This document shows positions 23,451-36,300 of a stretch of 64,000 nt of DNA, piece after piece. The DNA is taken from positions 1-64,000 of the forward strand of contig SAXG01000080.1 of NCBI GenBank assembly GCA_012932865.1. The letters are read 5' to 3'. The first letter of the stretch is position 1, and every line of letters begins with the position of its first letter. The notes under the pieces are model-generated. The model did not search any database. It saw only the letters and a program-made list of their open reading frames with translations, and was not told the DNA's origin. A program made the translations under genes and the position numbers. This stretch comes from Amylostereum areolatum (lineage: Eukaryota; Basidiomycota; Agaricomycetes; Russulales; Stereaceae).

Positions 23451-24177
23451 TGATATCAGACGATACAAGGCACAGTTTTGACGTCGATCGAGCTTGGACA
23501 ATTGAACTAGATAGATTTCAAGATACAAAATGCCATATTTACTCACTTATCTCCTCAAATCTCTTCAGTGTGAATTCAAGATTTTTCAATGGATTCAGAC
23601 ACATTTGAGTAGATCTCGTGAGACGGACTTCCCACTGGGAGCGCTGAGCGCTGAGTGCGCGCCAAATAACTCCCATCAATTCCACCGCCTCCAGGCAATC
23701 GTAGGCGTCGCATCGACAAATAACTCGTGTATCCTCGGAGCGCTCAAGCGAGCTCACGTCGGCGCCTCGACTCGCTGACTGACTCTGTCAATGAGTACTG
23801 GGCGCCAAGTTCCTGTAACAATTCAGCGAAGGACGCCGATCTCGAAGCATTCAAGCGCTCAGAAGTACTGCCACCAGCTATCCCCGTGATCTTCAAAGTT
23901 GCAGAGCGAGCCAGCCAACAGTATCCGTTCCAACCTAGGGGGGATAGTATTACATGTTCGACTCGCGAAACGAATGCCGTATACTACACGATGATGTCCT
24001 GCCGAACTTCGCAGTATCTAACCGAGCGAGATATGGGTGCCAAATATCCCAGCCAATGTCCCAAGAAAAAGTCCGGAGGAAAGAGGATACGAGACAACGA
24101 TGTCCATGAGTGAATGAGACTATAAGACGAAAGCGAAAGCGAGTGACTTGATATACGACAAAACGAAGGAGTGTGAA
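23451..24177. other. Intergenic, repeat-island edge
   Basis: Apart from the right 34 bp arm nothing is recognised. The last part is the 3' flank of laccase A. Confidence 0.5.
23606..23639 (-). repeat. 34 bp perfect inverted repeat, right arm
   Basis: Exact reverse complement of 21435-21468. Followed outward by AGCGCTGAGCGCTGAG, a unit also seen at the left arm. Confidence 0.85.
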
Positions 24178-26359
24178 TTATGAACCGATGAAGTTATTAT
24201 AAGAGGGGCAGAGGCTTTGCCAGGCGTCTGTGGTACAAAGGCACAAACCGTTGTAAAAAGTCAGAGCAGATGGAAGCGCGGGAGAATGGAACGCACCACT
24301 GGGGGACTCTGAGACCTCGGTAGGGGCCTCTGCGAAGACGACCGCAAGGCCTCTACAAGCGTGTTCCATGTCAGTCACACTCATCCCACAACGGTGAGAT
24401 ATATACTCACGCGATGAGATGCCAGTCGATGTGGCAGTGGAGGAACCAGGGGCCGGGGTTGTCGGTGGTGAAGCGGAATGTCACCTGGTCACCAGTGGCG
24501 CCCGTGCTGACGACGTCACGTTTGATAGGGTTGTCCCAGTTGTACGTCGAGTTACCCGCGCTGCGAACGACCCAAAAGTTGTGCCCGTGCAAGTGGAAGC
24601 TAAAACCCAAGAATGAGCGGGGAAGTGATGTTGAAGATCAAAGAGGCTTACGGGTGTGGAGCACCGGCAACACCACCGGGGACGGTGACTTCGACGACCT
24701 TGTTTTTCTCGAGCGTGTATACACTACCATTGGGGAGGAGATTTGTGGCTGAAGTAGAACCGCTGAGGATCTGGAGGAGGACAGGGACAGAGGGGGGAGC
24801 GAACGAGGCATTGTTCACAAGGTAGGATCCAGCGGACTGGAGGGAAATGCAGCGTCAAAACCCGTAGGCGCACAAGGCCAGAACGGACGTACGAAAGCAA
24901 GGTTGAGAGTCAGGTTGATGTCAGCGCCACCGGCGGCGTGGGTTCCAGGCTGAAAATAATCGTGAGGACGATTCCACAATGACATCTTAACATCTAACTT
25001 ACCACAGGAGACGCCACGAGGGGCTAAAAAAAACGACGCCGTCAGAAGAAAGGGTCAATCGGACATCCATAACTGACTCACGTGAAGGTCTGTCTCCACC
25101 ATGGGCGAAGAACTGGTCATTGAAGTGGTGGGGTCCGTCTGAGCCGCACCGACGTAGCGGAGGATGGCCGAGTTCATTCCACCATCGAACGACGACTGGA
25201 GGGGAGCGTTTGGGAGCGCACGGATCCAGTAGTTGTCAGCAGTCTGATCGGCAGAAAGCTGAAAGCCAAAGTGAGCCGAGACTCACACTGCCATAAATGC
25301 AAATGCTTACCACGACAGAGTACCGCTGGCCGGCGAATATTTGGAGGGAGTCCACGACAAGAGGTTGGGCGTTGACACCATCGACCTCGATGATGGTGAG
25401 GTTATGACCATCAATTGAGAACGTGAAGTTCGGGTCGCACGACAGTGATACGAGACGGAAGCGGTAGCTGGTACAGTCATTGAGCTCGAGATCAGAATAA
25501 ACAACAAGTAGATACCGACCGTTTTCCAGCCGTGACACTAATCACTGTAAGGTTGGTGGTTGGGCCACCACTGTAACGACCCAAGCCATTGATCAGTGTA
25601 GCGTTGGGATTGGCGACGGCGGGAGCGTCGGGGCTGAGGTAGTGGTACCAATCAGCGAGTGTGATGACGGTCGTGGCTATACGAGAATCGTCAGCTATGG
25701 ATATTGAAGAGGATACCGAAGACACTCACCATCATCGACATCGTAAAGCCCTGCATGCGGGTCGTTGGGGTCGTACAAGACGAGAGGACCACGGAGACCA
25801 TCGCAGTATTGGGCCGCCTGGTGAGAATGGTACCTAGCCGATGATTAGCAACTGCGCGAGACGACGCGAAACCGAAAGTTTACCAGTAGGTTCCAGTTTG
25901 GCCGGGGACGGAGAAGTCGTAGGTGAAGGAGTTGCCAGGTATGATAGGACACTGGTTGACCATGGATGCACCGTCCATCTCGTTGGTGCCATTCTGGAAG
26001 AGACCGTGCCAGTGCTACGCCAAGCTTAGAGAAGACTCGACACAATAGACATCAGTGTAACTCACGATAGAGGTCACGACGGGCATGCCGGTATCTGTCA
26101 AGGAATCCGTGACGTTGAGCTGGAATCGATCGCCCACGTTCCCAGAAATGAGAGGACCCGGGAAGACGCCGTTCACGAGGACGGTGCTAAAGAGCGGTCA
26201 GAAGTGGTCGAACCGTGCGATCATTGCGACTCACGAGCGCTCAAATCCGTCGGGAGACAAATCCACGTTGGAGATGACGAGGTTCTGGGTCACAGTGGCA
26301 GCATACACCTTGACTGCAAGAGAGGCGAGGAGCACAGAGAACGACTGGGTGAGACGCAT
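24178..26359 (-). CDS. Laccase A (multicopper oxidase), Leu axial position
   Basis: ATG at 26357-26359 begins a signal peptide ([20 protein letters not shown]); stop TAA at 24178-24180. The spliced protein carries all four copper loops: [33 protein letters not shown] and [18 protein letters not shown]. The last is completed only after removing the 58 bp intron that follows HLIA. The residue at the type-1 copper axial position is Leu, associated with lower-potential laccases than Phe. The C-terminus is made by a final intron: [21 protein letters not shown]. About ten introns. It is a secreted oxidase of phenolics that reduces O2 to water. It is the least similar of the three laccases here and lies head-to-tail, same strand, downstream of laccase B. 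Confidence 0.95.
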
Positions 26360-28734
26360 GTTGGCAGAGACGAAACTGAAAGTGAATGTGGGGGTAGCTC
26401 AATGAGTTCACTGGCTGCTGAGGACGAAGACTCTGAGGCCCGAGTCCTTTATATGCCCGCGGCCAGATCTTCAAAGGTCAAGAAGGCCATCTTTGAGAAG
26501 CATCTTGGTCTTCCGAACAATATTTTCAGTGGACTCTATCACGCAACCAGCGCCAAAACCGCTCACCTTCGTTGTACCAGGCACCTGTCCTCCGACCGTC
26601 GCCCCGCTCTCACGCTTACGACGCTCCAGGTCCGCAGATCAAGCAGACGTAGTGCGAATTCGGCGCGGTCTGGGAAACAGAGAATCCGCCACATGGCTGT
26701 AGTCGAAGGTGGTATAGGTGCAGAACTACAACGATAATTCATGTTTGCTTGGTCGCCAATGGTAAAGAAGTAACAGTACGAACATTTCCCCCAAGCAATC
26801 CGAAGGTGTCAATGCATACCGATCGGCGGCATATCGAAAACGCAGCTACTAAGCGAGCCAGCGCTGAAGCTGAAGCGTGGAACTTGAGTACTGAGTCTGT
26901 GATCAAAGGTTAGCGATTAGTACTTACGGTCGAGACATCGGTTGGAGAGAAAACTCACCGAAACGGAAGTCGATGGAGCATTGATCATGCTGTAAGTACA
27001 CACAAACGCTGCCTTCACAAGTTCGCTGGCAGGTACGAGAGGAAGACGGCAGGCAAACTGAGCCCGTGTTGAGGAAACTCAAGCTCAGAGTCGGAGACCA
27101 AGATCGACAATCACTTGCCCCTTCATATTATGTAAGGGATAACACGCCCCCAAAATTCCCCAAACATGCTTCCACCGACTGAAGCTTTTTGCTACTTCAA
27201 TAACGTACTAACTTTCCACTCAAAGCCACTCCCACCAGCCTCTATTTACTGATGGAAGAGTGCTTACTCCAAATGCTTCTCGTGAAAGCTTTGTCCACCT
27301 CGTCCCTCGATGTCTCAAAACGTCGGGCCCGGGGCCGGGCCTTCTGTGCCGCGGCTTTCACGCTTCTTCCGTTTCCGTTTCTGCTCTGGATTTTTGCTCG
27401 TGGCTTCTCTCGGTACATAGAAGTACTACAACCGTCAACTCCGCTTTCTTCAGGGAGAGGTACCACGACGGCTTGGGATTTCCGATGCCGATCTGGTCAT
27501 GGGTTGAACGTTGAACCCTGTCCTAGGGAAACCACTGGCAGGAATTCGCTCGAGTTGAGTCTAAAAGTTTCTCAACGCGCTTTACATACAATAACAAGGG
27601 CCACAGCCGCCAAACTATGGTCTCTAATAGGGAAATCCTTACCATATAATATATCTGCATGTGCTCAGTGCTGCTGCAGCCTGCTCCCGCGATGACCGTA
27701 CACCTCCCGTTCATCGGTGTGCGACGTGCGTTCTCCTTCGTTTTATCTCCTGAACGACTTCGAGAATGGACCCGGATTTGCCCTTGGAAGTTGCGCGTAT
27801 GGACGATACCACGACTCACCTCTTCTTGTCGACACTTTAAATGTTCCTCGATGCGACTGTCGGTCTCAGGATGCGGAGATCAGCCAAAGCTCGCTACGCA
27901 CAAGCTTCCTTCCCGCTCGGGAGACACTGGAGAGAAACTCGAAATCAGAGAGACCACCGGTCTTTCACCAGCACCCGATATGTAGGGCGAGCAAGGCGCA
28001 GCGATATCTCCTGAGCCATTACCAGTCTCAGATCGTGACAAAAGAACGCGCGTCCAGATATTTTTTTGGGGGGGGACCGTGGGGTAGTAGGACCCTACGG
28101 ATCGTCGCAGGATCAATAGATGTCGATGTTTGCTGCGTGGAAAATGTCAATGTTGGAGAAATCGAAGCAGGACCCATTCCTGACGTTGTCCTTGTTATCC
28201 TGGGAAAAGGTACATGGCACACAGGGGTGAAGGATTGGTTCTGGCTCGGATAGATACAAGATAGAGACCTCAGACGAACAACCGTCCGTGAAACGGCTGC
28301 GCATCCCAGGCTCGCGAAATATGGACTGGAGGGTCTGTCAGTTGCTCTAGCAGCCTCGGTGTTCCTATCAGTTTCACAGAACACGGAATATCTGACCGCC
28401 ATTCGAACGAATCCCACGGGGGCCGAGGCGCCGATCACCGGCTGGGTGAACGAGTAGGAGAGTGGGTCAACTTGAAGAGGACGGATACCGGAAAAAAGAG
28501 CGGCGAGCTCTGGATACGGCCTTGGAATAGCGACGAAACCCAGTCAGATACTTAGTCAGGAGCGCTTCAGCCGTTATTATAGAATAAGTAAGATAAGTTC
28601 ACAACAGCAAAAATGAGCGGGGAGCAGAATTATGTTGAGCCGTAACAACGCGAGAGCGGCTGGTAGAGTGGGCTTCGACATCGATGTAGGGCTAACCAGA
28701 GCGCGACGAGAGGTAGAACGGAAGGATAAGGATC
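26360..28734. other. Intergenic between laccase A and laccase B; no gene recognised
   Basis: A 2.4 kb stretch forming the laccase A promoter and the laccase B 3' flank. Open frames (for example 27252-27695 plus and 28028-28438 minus) have no recognisable domain. It contains GTTGAACGTTGAACC at 27503-27517 and a G-run at 28068-28076. Confidence 0.5.
26446..26453 (-). promoter_or_regulatory. TATA box of laccase A
   Basis: TATAAAGG on the minus strand, about 90 bases upstream of the ATG at 26359. Confidence 0.55.
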
Positions 28735-31224
28735 CTACATCTTCTGCGTGTACTTGGTATACGACGGACAAAGCTGTTCCCAGGATTCTGGAACGAAAAT
28801 CGTACAATCGTGAGTCTGCGGATCGAGGAGGTAAGGATATTCCAGACAACTGACCAGGCGTCGGAATCTCATTCGCAATGTCGGGATCCTCGATGGCTAA
28901 AACCGCAGCAAAGCCCGTGGCAAGATGCCAGTCTACCGCCGGACATATATTTCAGAATGTCTTGTTCGAGTAGCAAAACTTTGAAAGCGTACCAATGTGA
29001 CAATGGATGAACCACGGCCCGGGATTATCCGCCATAAATCGGATAGTGACCAGGTCATTCCCATCGCCGATATCCACGGTGTCGCGGTAAACAGGGTCGA
29101 CCCAGTTGTACGTGCTATTTCCAGCACTGCGGACGACGTAGAAGGATTGACCGTGCAGATGCATGGGGTGCGGGCCGCCGACAACACCACCGGGCATAGT
29201 AATCTCGACGGACTGGTTTCGCTTTACGCCGTATATGCTTCCCGAAGGGAGGAGATCTTGGGCGCGCTTCGCGCCGCTCAGAGCTTGTAGGAGCACCGGA
29301 ACGTCGGGGGACGTGAACGACACATTATTTACGAGGAATTTTAGCGTCTTATAATCCTGCACGCCCAGCCCGAGGTCAGTCAAGTTCATGAGAGTTGACG
29401 GAGCCTTACAAAGGTAGTATCAAGCGCGATATTGACGTCGGCGCCACCTGGGTAAGGTTTCCCGGGCTGAAGGAAAGCATATAAGCATCGCTCCTGCCAT
29501 TCCTATAGGCGTCGGAAACGAATGCGTACCAGAACAACCTTCTCAAGGGGCTACGATGGCGACATAAGCAATAATAAAATCAGGTAGATGATAGACATCG
29601 AGGCGTACATGCAAGTTGGTTTCGAGCAAAGGGAGTTGGCCTCCAGACTTCTGAGTTTGCGGATCGGCGAAAAGGTCGGCTCCGGCGTAACGGAGCACGC
29701 CAGCATTGCGACCTCCTTCGTAAGACGCGTTCTTGACATTGGGCAAAGCGCGAACCCCTATTGAAGTAGTAGGGTAAACATCAGACGAAGTTCAGAGGAC
29801 AATCCTAGAACAAGACGAACAGTAATTGTCGACAGGTTGATCCGCGTTGAGCTGTGAAGAAGTGCGTTAGGGAGACGCATTAGATAGGAATAGAAGACGG
29901 GTTGCATACAACCACTGAGTAGCGCTGGCCTATCGGTAAGGAGGACGTCAACGTTCAACTATAAGCATGGCAGCTAGAAGCGTAAGTAATGAACGCCTTA
30001 CCGGCAAGGATCTGCATTTCGTCGACGACTACGGGCTGCACGTTACTTCCGTCGGCCTCGATGACGGTCAGCTGGTGCCGGTCGACGGAGAACAAGAAAT
30101 TCGGATCGCAAGACATAGCAATCACCCGAAAACGGTATCTGGTAGAACGAACATCGACTGAATACGCGAGAAAAAGATATACAAAACGCGTACCGCTGGC
30201 CATGTACGACGTTGATAACGGCCAGCGACGTATTTGCTGTAGTCCCGGGGTCTCTTCCGAGGCCGTTGATGAGCGTCGTGTTGAACGCAGGGATCCGCGG
30301 AGCCTCTGACGACATGTAGTGGTACCTAAAATACGAACACTAGTTGGCACAAGTATATGAGCAAGTATATCTGAATTTTGTACCAATCCGCGAGGGTGAT
30401 CACGGTGGACTCTACAATGAATATTCTATATCAGCACCCCATAGTCGATCAAACGCGGATGTATGGCGACTCACCATCGTCGACGTCGTACAAGTCAGCG
30501 TGAGGGTCGTTGGGGTCATACACGATCATAGCTCCTCTCAGGCCATCGCAGTACTGGGCGCCTAGGTGACTATGGTACCAGAATGTTCCTAAGAAAAGGT
30601 AATAAGACGATCAAACCGTCAAAAGGCGCAGACTGCCTGCAACACTTTACCTGCTTGGTCGGACACATTGAAATTGTACTCGAAGGAGCCGCCGGGGACG
30701 ATGGGGCACTGGCTCATCATCGCGGTCCCATCCATGGAGACTGACTGCTTCTGATCAATGCCGTGCCAATGCTAGCCATTCTCTCAGCATCAGAGTCGGG
30801 AACAAAAACGAGCCGGAACAAAGAGAACCAACTCACGATGGAAGTCGTGACGTCCATCCCCTTCTGCCCGAGCTCGTCTATAACGTTGATTTTAAAGTTG
30901 TCGCCCTGCGTGATTGCCATAAAGTCCGTCGACGTGTCAACGATCGTCCCCATTCAGAATGCCGCTCGGATGCCTACCTTATTCCCCCTGATCATCGGTC
31001 CCGGAAACGTCCCGCCTGCCAGCACAGTCCTATGTAGCAAACCGTCTAGTCATCAGGGACTCCGGCCAAGGTTTACAGGCAAGCAGCACCCACGGCCTCA
31101 AGAACCCATCCGGCGCGATATCCAGATTCACTATGGGCAGGTCTGCGACGGGGCCGATTGCGGCCATCACTCCCCCGACCATCGTGGCTGCAACGTACGC
31201 CTTCGTGGCAGAAGGAGCGCGCAT
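28735..31224 (-). CDS. Laccase B (multicopper oxidase), Phe axial position
   Basis: ATG at 31222-31224 ([18 protein letters not shown]) precedes the mature start [19 protein letters not shown]; an internal Met (ATGGTCGG) is a possible shorter start. Copper loops: [25 protein letters not shown] and [20 protein letters not shown], with Phe at the type-1 axial position (high-potential class by analogy). The last exon is separated by an intron from 28849 downward. Its reading is [17 protein letters not shown], stop TAG at 28735-28737, aligning with the tail of laccase C. More than ten introns; one contains a copy of GTTGAACGTTGA (29948-29959, reverse). Secreted phenol oxidase. Shares [20 protein letters not shown] and [10 protein letters not shown] blocks with laccase C, so the two are recent relatives. 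Confidence 0.93.
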
Positions 31225-33349
31225 GGGTCTGAGAAATGGTCCCAGAATGGTAGAGACGAGGGAACACGAGGATATCAAAGAAGGGCGGCTGGTGAGGGAG
31301 AATATTAGAGAAAGAGAGCTGATAGTACTCGACACTAGGAGGGTACCGTGAGCTGATTTTCACCACTCTTTACACCTCTTTGGGCGGTGAATTCCACCGC
31401 TCGAAGTACTCGTTTTCAGTACCATGGAATGAATTTCAGTCCTGCACGGGGTGATTTTCGTGATGTGAAAATCACCGGAAAAAAGTACCATTTCACCGCT
31501 TTTTTGTCACGAATTCTCACTTTCTCGTAACGCCGACGCGTGAATATCAGCATGAAAAACAGTGAAAAGCAACACCCCATGGTGATATACAGCAGCTTTC
31601 ATCCTCAAAACCCTTGGCAGGATCCAGCACTTTACGCGTTCATAAACAGACACATGGCATTATGAGCTCATAATCACACTACAATATACACTATATACAA
31701 ATCTATGCACACCGCTGGTGGTACCCAACGAGACCCTCTCGCGTAACCACGTCTCCTCTTCGTGACGTCCACCCGCACGCCCCGGGCCCAAATGCGAATG
31801 GCTGGAATGGCTGTCGGAGTGTAAGCAGCAGCATCGAAGCGATGCGCGCGTGGGGCGTGGCCTGTCCAAACATTTAATATCGCTCCGTGGCAAGGGAGAG
31901 AAGGCGGAATACTCACCCCCATCTGATACCCTAACATCCCCCGCTTTGTGTCCATCAATGACAGTCCCCGGCCGTGCTCTATGTAAACAAAAGTCAGCAG
32001 CCGAAGAGACTGTCGCCATCACCGAAGAGAAATGAGACGGTGCGAGAGCACCGGCAACGGCGGTGAAGAGCCGCTGTCACCGATGCACAATGCGTAAGAG
32101 GCCATATGGCCTGGGTTTGTGATGTTGAATGAACCGTGAACGAGCCGCTTCATGCTACAAAGCATGCGCGGGACGAGCCGGAGGAGGATAGAAGGAAAAA
32201 AATAGATCAATACGAAGACGTACCGTTGCAAAGAGTTGCCCAGACTTAGGGTACACTTTATGTGTCCTTACGAGAACATGGAAGGGGAGGGTGGAGAGGG
32301 AGAGTGCACGACGACTGAACCCGTCGCCGAGTCGCCATGGTCGTTGAGGAAGAAGCTGAAGCGCTGAAGTCGAACCATGCGCGTGAGCTGGCGACATCAC
32401 GGATACGTGACTGACCATCACTGGTCCGTGACGATTGTTACGAGTTCGTGACCAAGGAACCGCTGATGGAAATCACCATGTAAAGCGGTTGTCACGCTTG
32501 TCTGAAAAACAGCCCCAAATCACCACCTGTCGAAATCACCCCAAAAATCACCTTAATTCGGAAATTCACCACATCAAACGGTGGGAAACAGTCGGACATG
32601 TCCTTATAGTGCGAGCTCAAGGATCCCTCAGCGACACCACTCGCTTATAACAGGTAGGAAAGGAACACCAAGTACATGGGCGGCACCACTTGATGTAGTA
32701 CGTTGATACTTGTTGATGCCAACGGACACTCGGACGGTGTCCAAGACGCGTCTCGCCGTGCCGCGACTTCAGCATCGTCGCCGCCGCGGACCATATCGAA
32801 CCATCACAGGAGGCTTCGAAGAGGCTTGGCGCGCGCGCACCGTACGACTCTGTCTTGAACGCAATATCGGATCGTAGATATGCGAAACGAACGACTGATG
32901 CTGGAGGTCTGGAGCTAGTGGACGAAGGAGGGCGGGGCGGTCCAGCCAGGCTCACCGTTACAGCGCACGGCGGCCTCCGTAGGTACAAACATGAATGTGT
33001 GACATTACGACGGGGTGTATCGTTGCTCTACGATGGGATACATGGTATGCGGGAATTACATCAACGGGAGTGGGGAAGAGAAAAACACAGAGAGACGGTC
33101 CATGCAAGGGAGGGAGGGAGGAGTGGGGGAAAGATGAAGTAGGAAAGAAGAATGGGGGTAGGATATACGATATTATTTTACTGCCGGAATCCATATGAAA
33201 TGCTACTACTTACTTGCTGCTGATGAGAGTGACACGGTGAGTCCAAGAACAGAACACGACAGACGAGCAGCCAACACCCCTCGGCTCGCTCTTACAACCA
33301 AAGTCCAACGAACAAAAAAAACCGGAAGGAGAACTGCGAGCACGGGCGA
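31225..33349. other. Intergenic, probable decayed repeat; no gene recognised
   Basis: Between about 31,370 and 31,500 and again between 32,470 and 32,580 the motif GGTGATTT/GGTGAATT recurs many times in both orientations. This suggests the ends of a degraded element of about 1.2 kb. No coding region was recognised inside it. The open frame at 32617-32988 (minus) matches nothing known to me. Confidence 0.4.
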
Positions 33350-36300
33350 TCAGAGGACCATCTGCTCGACATAGAACGCGCGAATGCTCGCAAGCAACGC
33401 CTTCTCCTGGCGCACCCATGTCCCCTGAACATCCGCAACGACCGCCGCCCGCGCGTCGTGCTGGATCGACTTCGCCGTCAGCCTGAACGCGGCCGAGATA
33501 GGCCTATGGTCCGACACGTTCGCCTCGTACCGCCGATAATCCAGTTGCTCGACGCGCGACGGCACGCGCGAGCGCCACAGGACGCGATCGCACCACGCAG
33601 GCGTCCGTCGTTTCTCCGACGTGTCGAACTCGTCCGACCGCCGGTCGTACTTGTACGTCGGCGCGAACGTGAGCGGGCCCTCGCGGAACGGGCGCAGGCG
33701 GAAGGCGCGGTTGAACTTCATCTCCTTGGTGAGCTGGTCGTGCATGATAAGCGACTGGTATTCGCCCGCCTTGATGGCGTTGACGACGGTGTCGCGTCGT
33801 TGGTCGATGCGGTAGTTCATGTCTCCGTTGATCTGAACACAAGACAACGTCAGAAAGCGCGAACCTTATGATTGAAGCAGGCACTTACGAAGACAATCTC
33901 ATGGTCGAGGACCATAGACCCGTCTCCACCGCCGACAAAAGGTAAGTGATCGGTAAGGAATTCGGAGTCCTTGAAGACAGTGCGTTCCTCCAACATGGCG
34001 CCTGCGTCCGCGTTGCGCCGTCGGACGTGGTGCTGGCCGGCCGCTAGATGGCAATTGATAAAGCAGACCGAGGTATCGTCTATGACCATACGAGCCACGA
34101 TTCCACCCTGCAAAGATAAAATCAACTCGACATCCGCTCAATATCCATAGACAGCATACCTTGTTGCCGTATCTCCCTCCCATGCCTCGTTTGACCGAGG
34201 TAATGGAGATGTCTCTCAGCATGACGCGCTCGGACGCTTTGACGAGGACAAGCATGAAAAGCCCGACCAAGTTCTCCGTTTGTATGATCACATACGGCTC
34301 CTCCGGGGGCATCGCGAGACGCACGGCAGTGACGAGTTTATCGTGCCAACGCTTGTATTGACCCGTGACCTTTTCCGATACCTCGAGCCCGCTTCCGCCC
34401 TTCTTCTTCCCGCCCAGGAGCATCGTCTTCGCCGCCATCTTCCGACTCTCGAGGTCGATCATCTCCTGGAAACCGAACACGATCAAGTCCGGCGAGTCAA
34501 CGCTCGTCAGCACGTCCTTGAGCAGGTTCACGTTCTCCGGTGTGCCGACGAGTTGGTCCGGTTTCGCGGCGTCCATGTTCCAAGACATGATGAGGATCTT
34601 CACGTCACGGAACGAGGCGAAGCTCGGTTCCCTCTTCAGCACCTCGACATCTATGCCAGTCGATCAGCGACACTGCAGGGATATGCGGAAGAAACATGAC
34701 TTACCGATCCATTCCGTGCCCAGCATGCCGTCCCACGTCTTCACGCGTTCGTCCCGGCCCACGCTGATGACGGCCAGCTTCCCAAGTTTGTCGATGCTGA
34801 ACGGATCGACCCACACCTTGGGCACCGGCAACCCGTTGTGCGCGTTCCACTGCGTCGTCAGCACCCACGGCCGGGGCGCGACGTCGTACGTCGCGATCGT
34901 ACCCTACCTGCCACCGACCCACAGACGATCGTGGACGCCCTCCATCGTGAGCACGTCCGAGGTCGACACCTTGATGACCTCAACGCACTGCGGTATTCCA
35001 TCCTGCGTGATCGCGTCCCATATGCTGACGAAACCGCCTTCGTGCCCGATGTAGACGCGGTGCGGATTCGTGGGGATGATCGTGCCCGATGTGACCGTGC
35101 CGACGTGCTCGATGGGCAGCACCGACCTTCCCATGCTTCCTGGAGAAAATATGTCATACACGCGTATGATGGGACCACGGGAAGCACCCCCGCCTGCCCC
35201 CGCCGCGACGGGATCTCTTGCCGACGTCCAGAGCTTCCCCGCGAATATACGCGCAAACTCCTGCTTGTCCGAGATGCGCGCCACCCGGGGCTGCACGTGC
35301 ACCAGGAAGTACGTATCGTCCATCCCCGTCTCGCAGACGAACACCAGCGCCTTGCCGTTCTCGTCGAGCGTGACCATCGACATCCCGTGTCGGAGGATGT
35401 GCGTCACCGCGTGCGAATGCACCGCCAGCCGCGTGCCCACCACCGCCCCGCTCTGCACGTCGACCTCGAACAAGTGGCCGTCTTTCGTGCCCAACCACGC
35501 GTATCGCCCCTGGTCTTCCCGCGCCCGCGCCGGTCGAAACTCCATGCTCGTCACCTTGAGCTCCTTCACCAGCCCAACTTCCCGCGCCCCGAGCACGAAG
35601 AGCGGACTCTCCGACACAGACAGGTCGTAGATCTTCACGTGGTGGTGGCTGCTCGCGAGGAAGATGTGTCCCGCGGCGCACACCACGCTCGTGTGCGCCG
35701 TTATTTGCATCTGGGTCGTCGTGAACGGGTGGCAGTTCAGCGTGGGCTCCCGGCGGGACGCTTGGCTCACGTCCGGCATCGAGTCCGCCAGTTTCGACTT
35801 GGGGTCGTCGTCGTCGCCGGATTCGTCGGAAGAGGTGGACGCTTGACGTCGAGCAGGGGGAAGTTTGTCGCCGAGGGCGATCGTGCGAGTTGGGGGAGGG
35901 GGAAGACGGGTCATGGACTTCACGGTAGGGGACGCGGACACCGGGGGCGTAGGGGAGTGCAGCTCCCCGGGGGCAGTGGGCCGCCGCGAGGGTAAGGGTG
36001 GAGGAGCCGGCGCGGGCAGCTGTGCCATGTGTGATACGGTAAACTGGTCAGCCAATGGGTCGCTGGCGGATGTGGACTGGTGACGGGGTGGGATACGGGG
36101 AATAGGCCGAGAGATTGCCGGGGGTGGCGGGGGAGGAGGCATGGTGCTTAGGTCGCTCTCGCTCGACATGCGACTCGACCCACTCGATATGGACGCATCG
36201 ATGCCGTCGACGGAGGATATAGAATTATGGTGTGATGCGCTGCGGGAGTACGGGATGGCGCTTGAATCGGGGGAAGTTGCGAATACGGTTTCGGCGTCGG

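Noticed and set aside
27252..27695. 147-codon plus-strand frame in the laccase A-B spacer
   Set aside because: Has a hydrophobic stretch but no family resemblance and no splice context; not enough to call a gene.
34849..34910. 58 bp intron that would remove the TAG in the 5-phosphatase gene
   Set aside because: GT-AG ends and a CTGAC branch-like site are present, but 58 is not a multiple of three and splicing would destroy the following frame. A 69 bp variant keeps frame but deletes a conserved blade.
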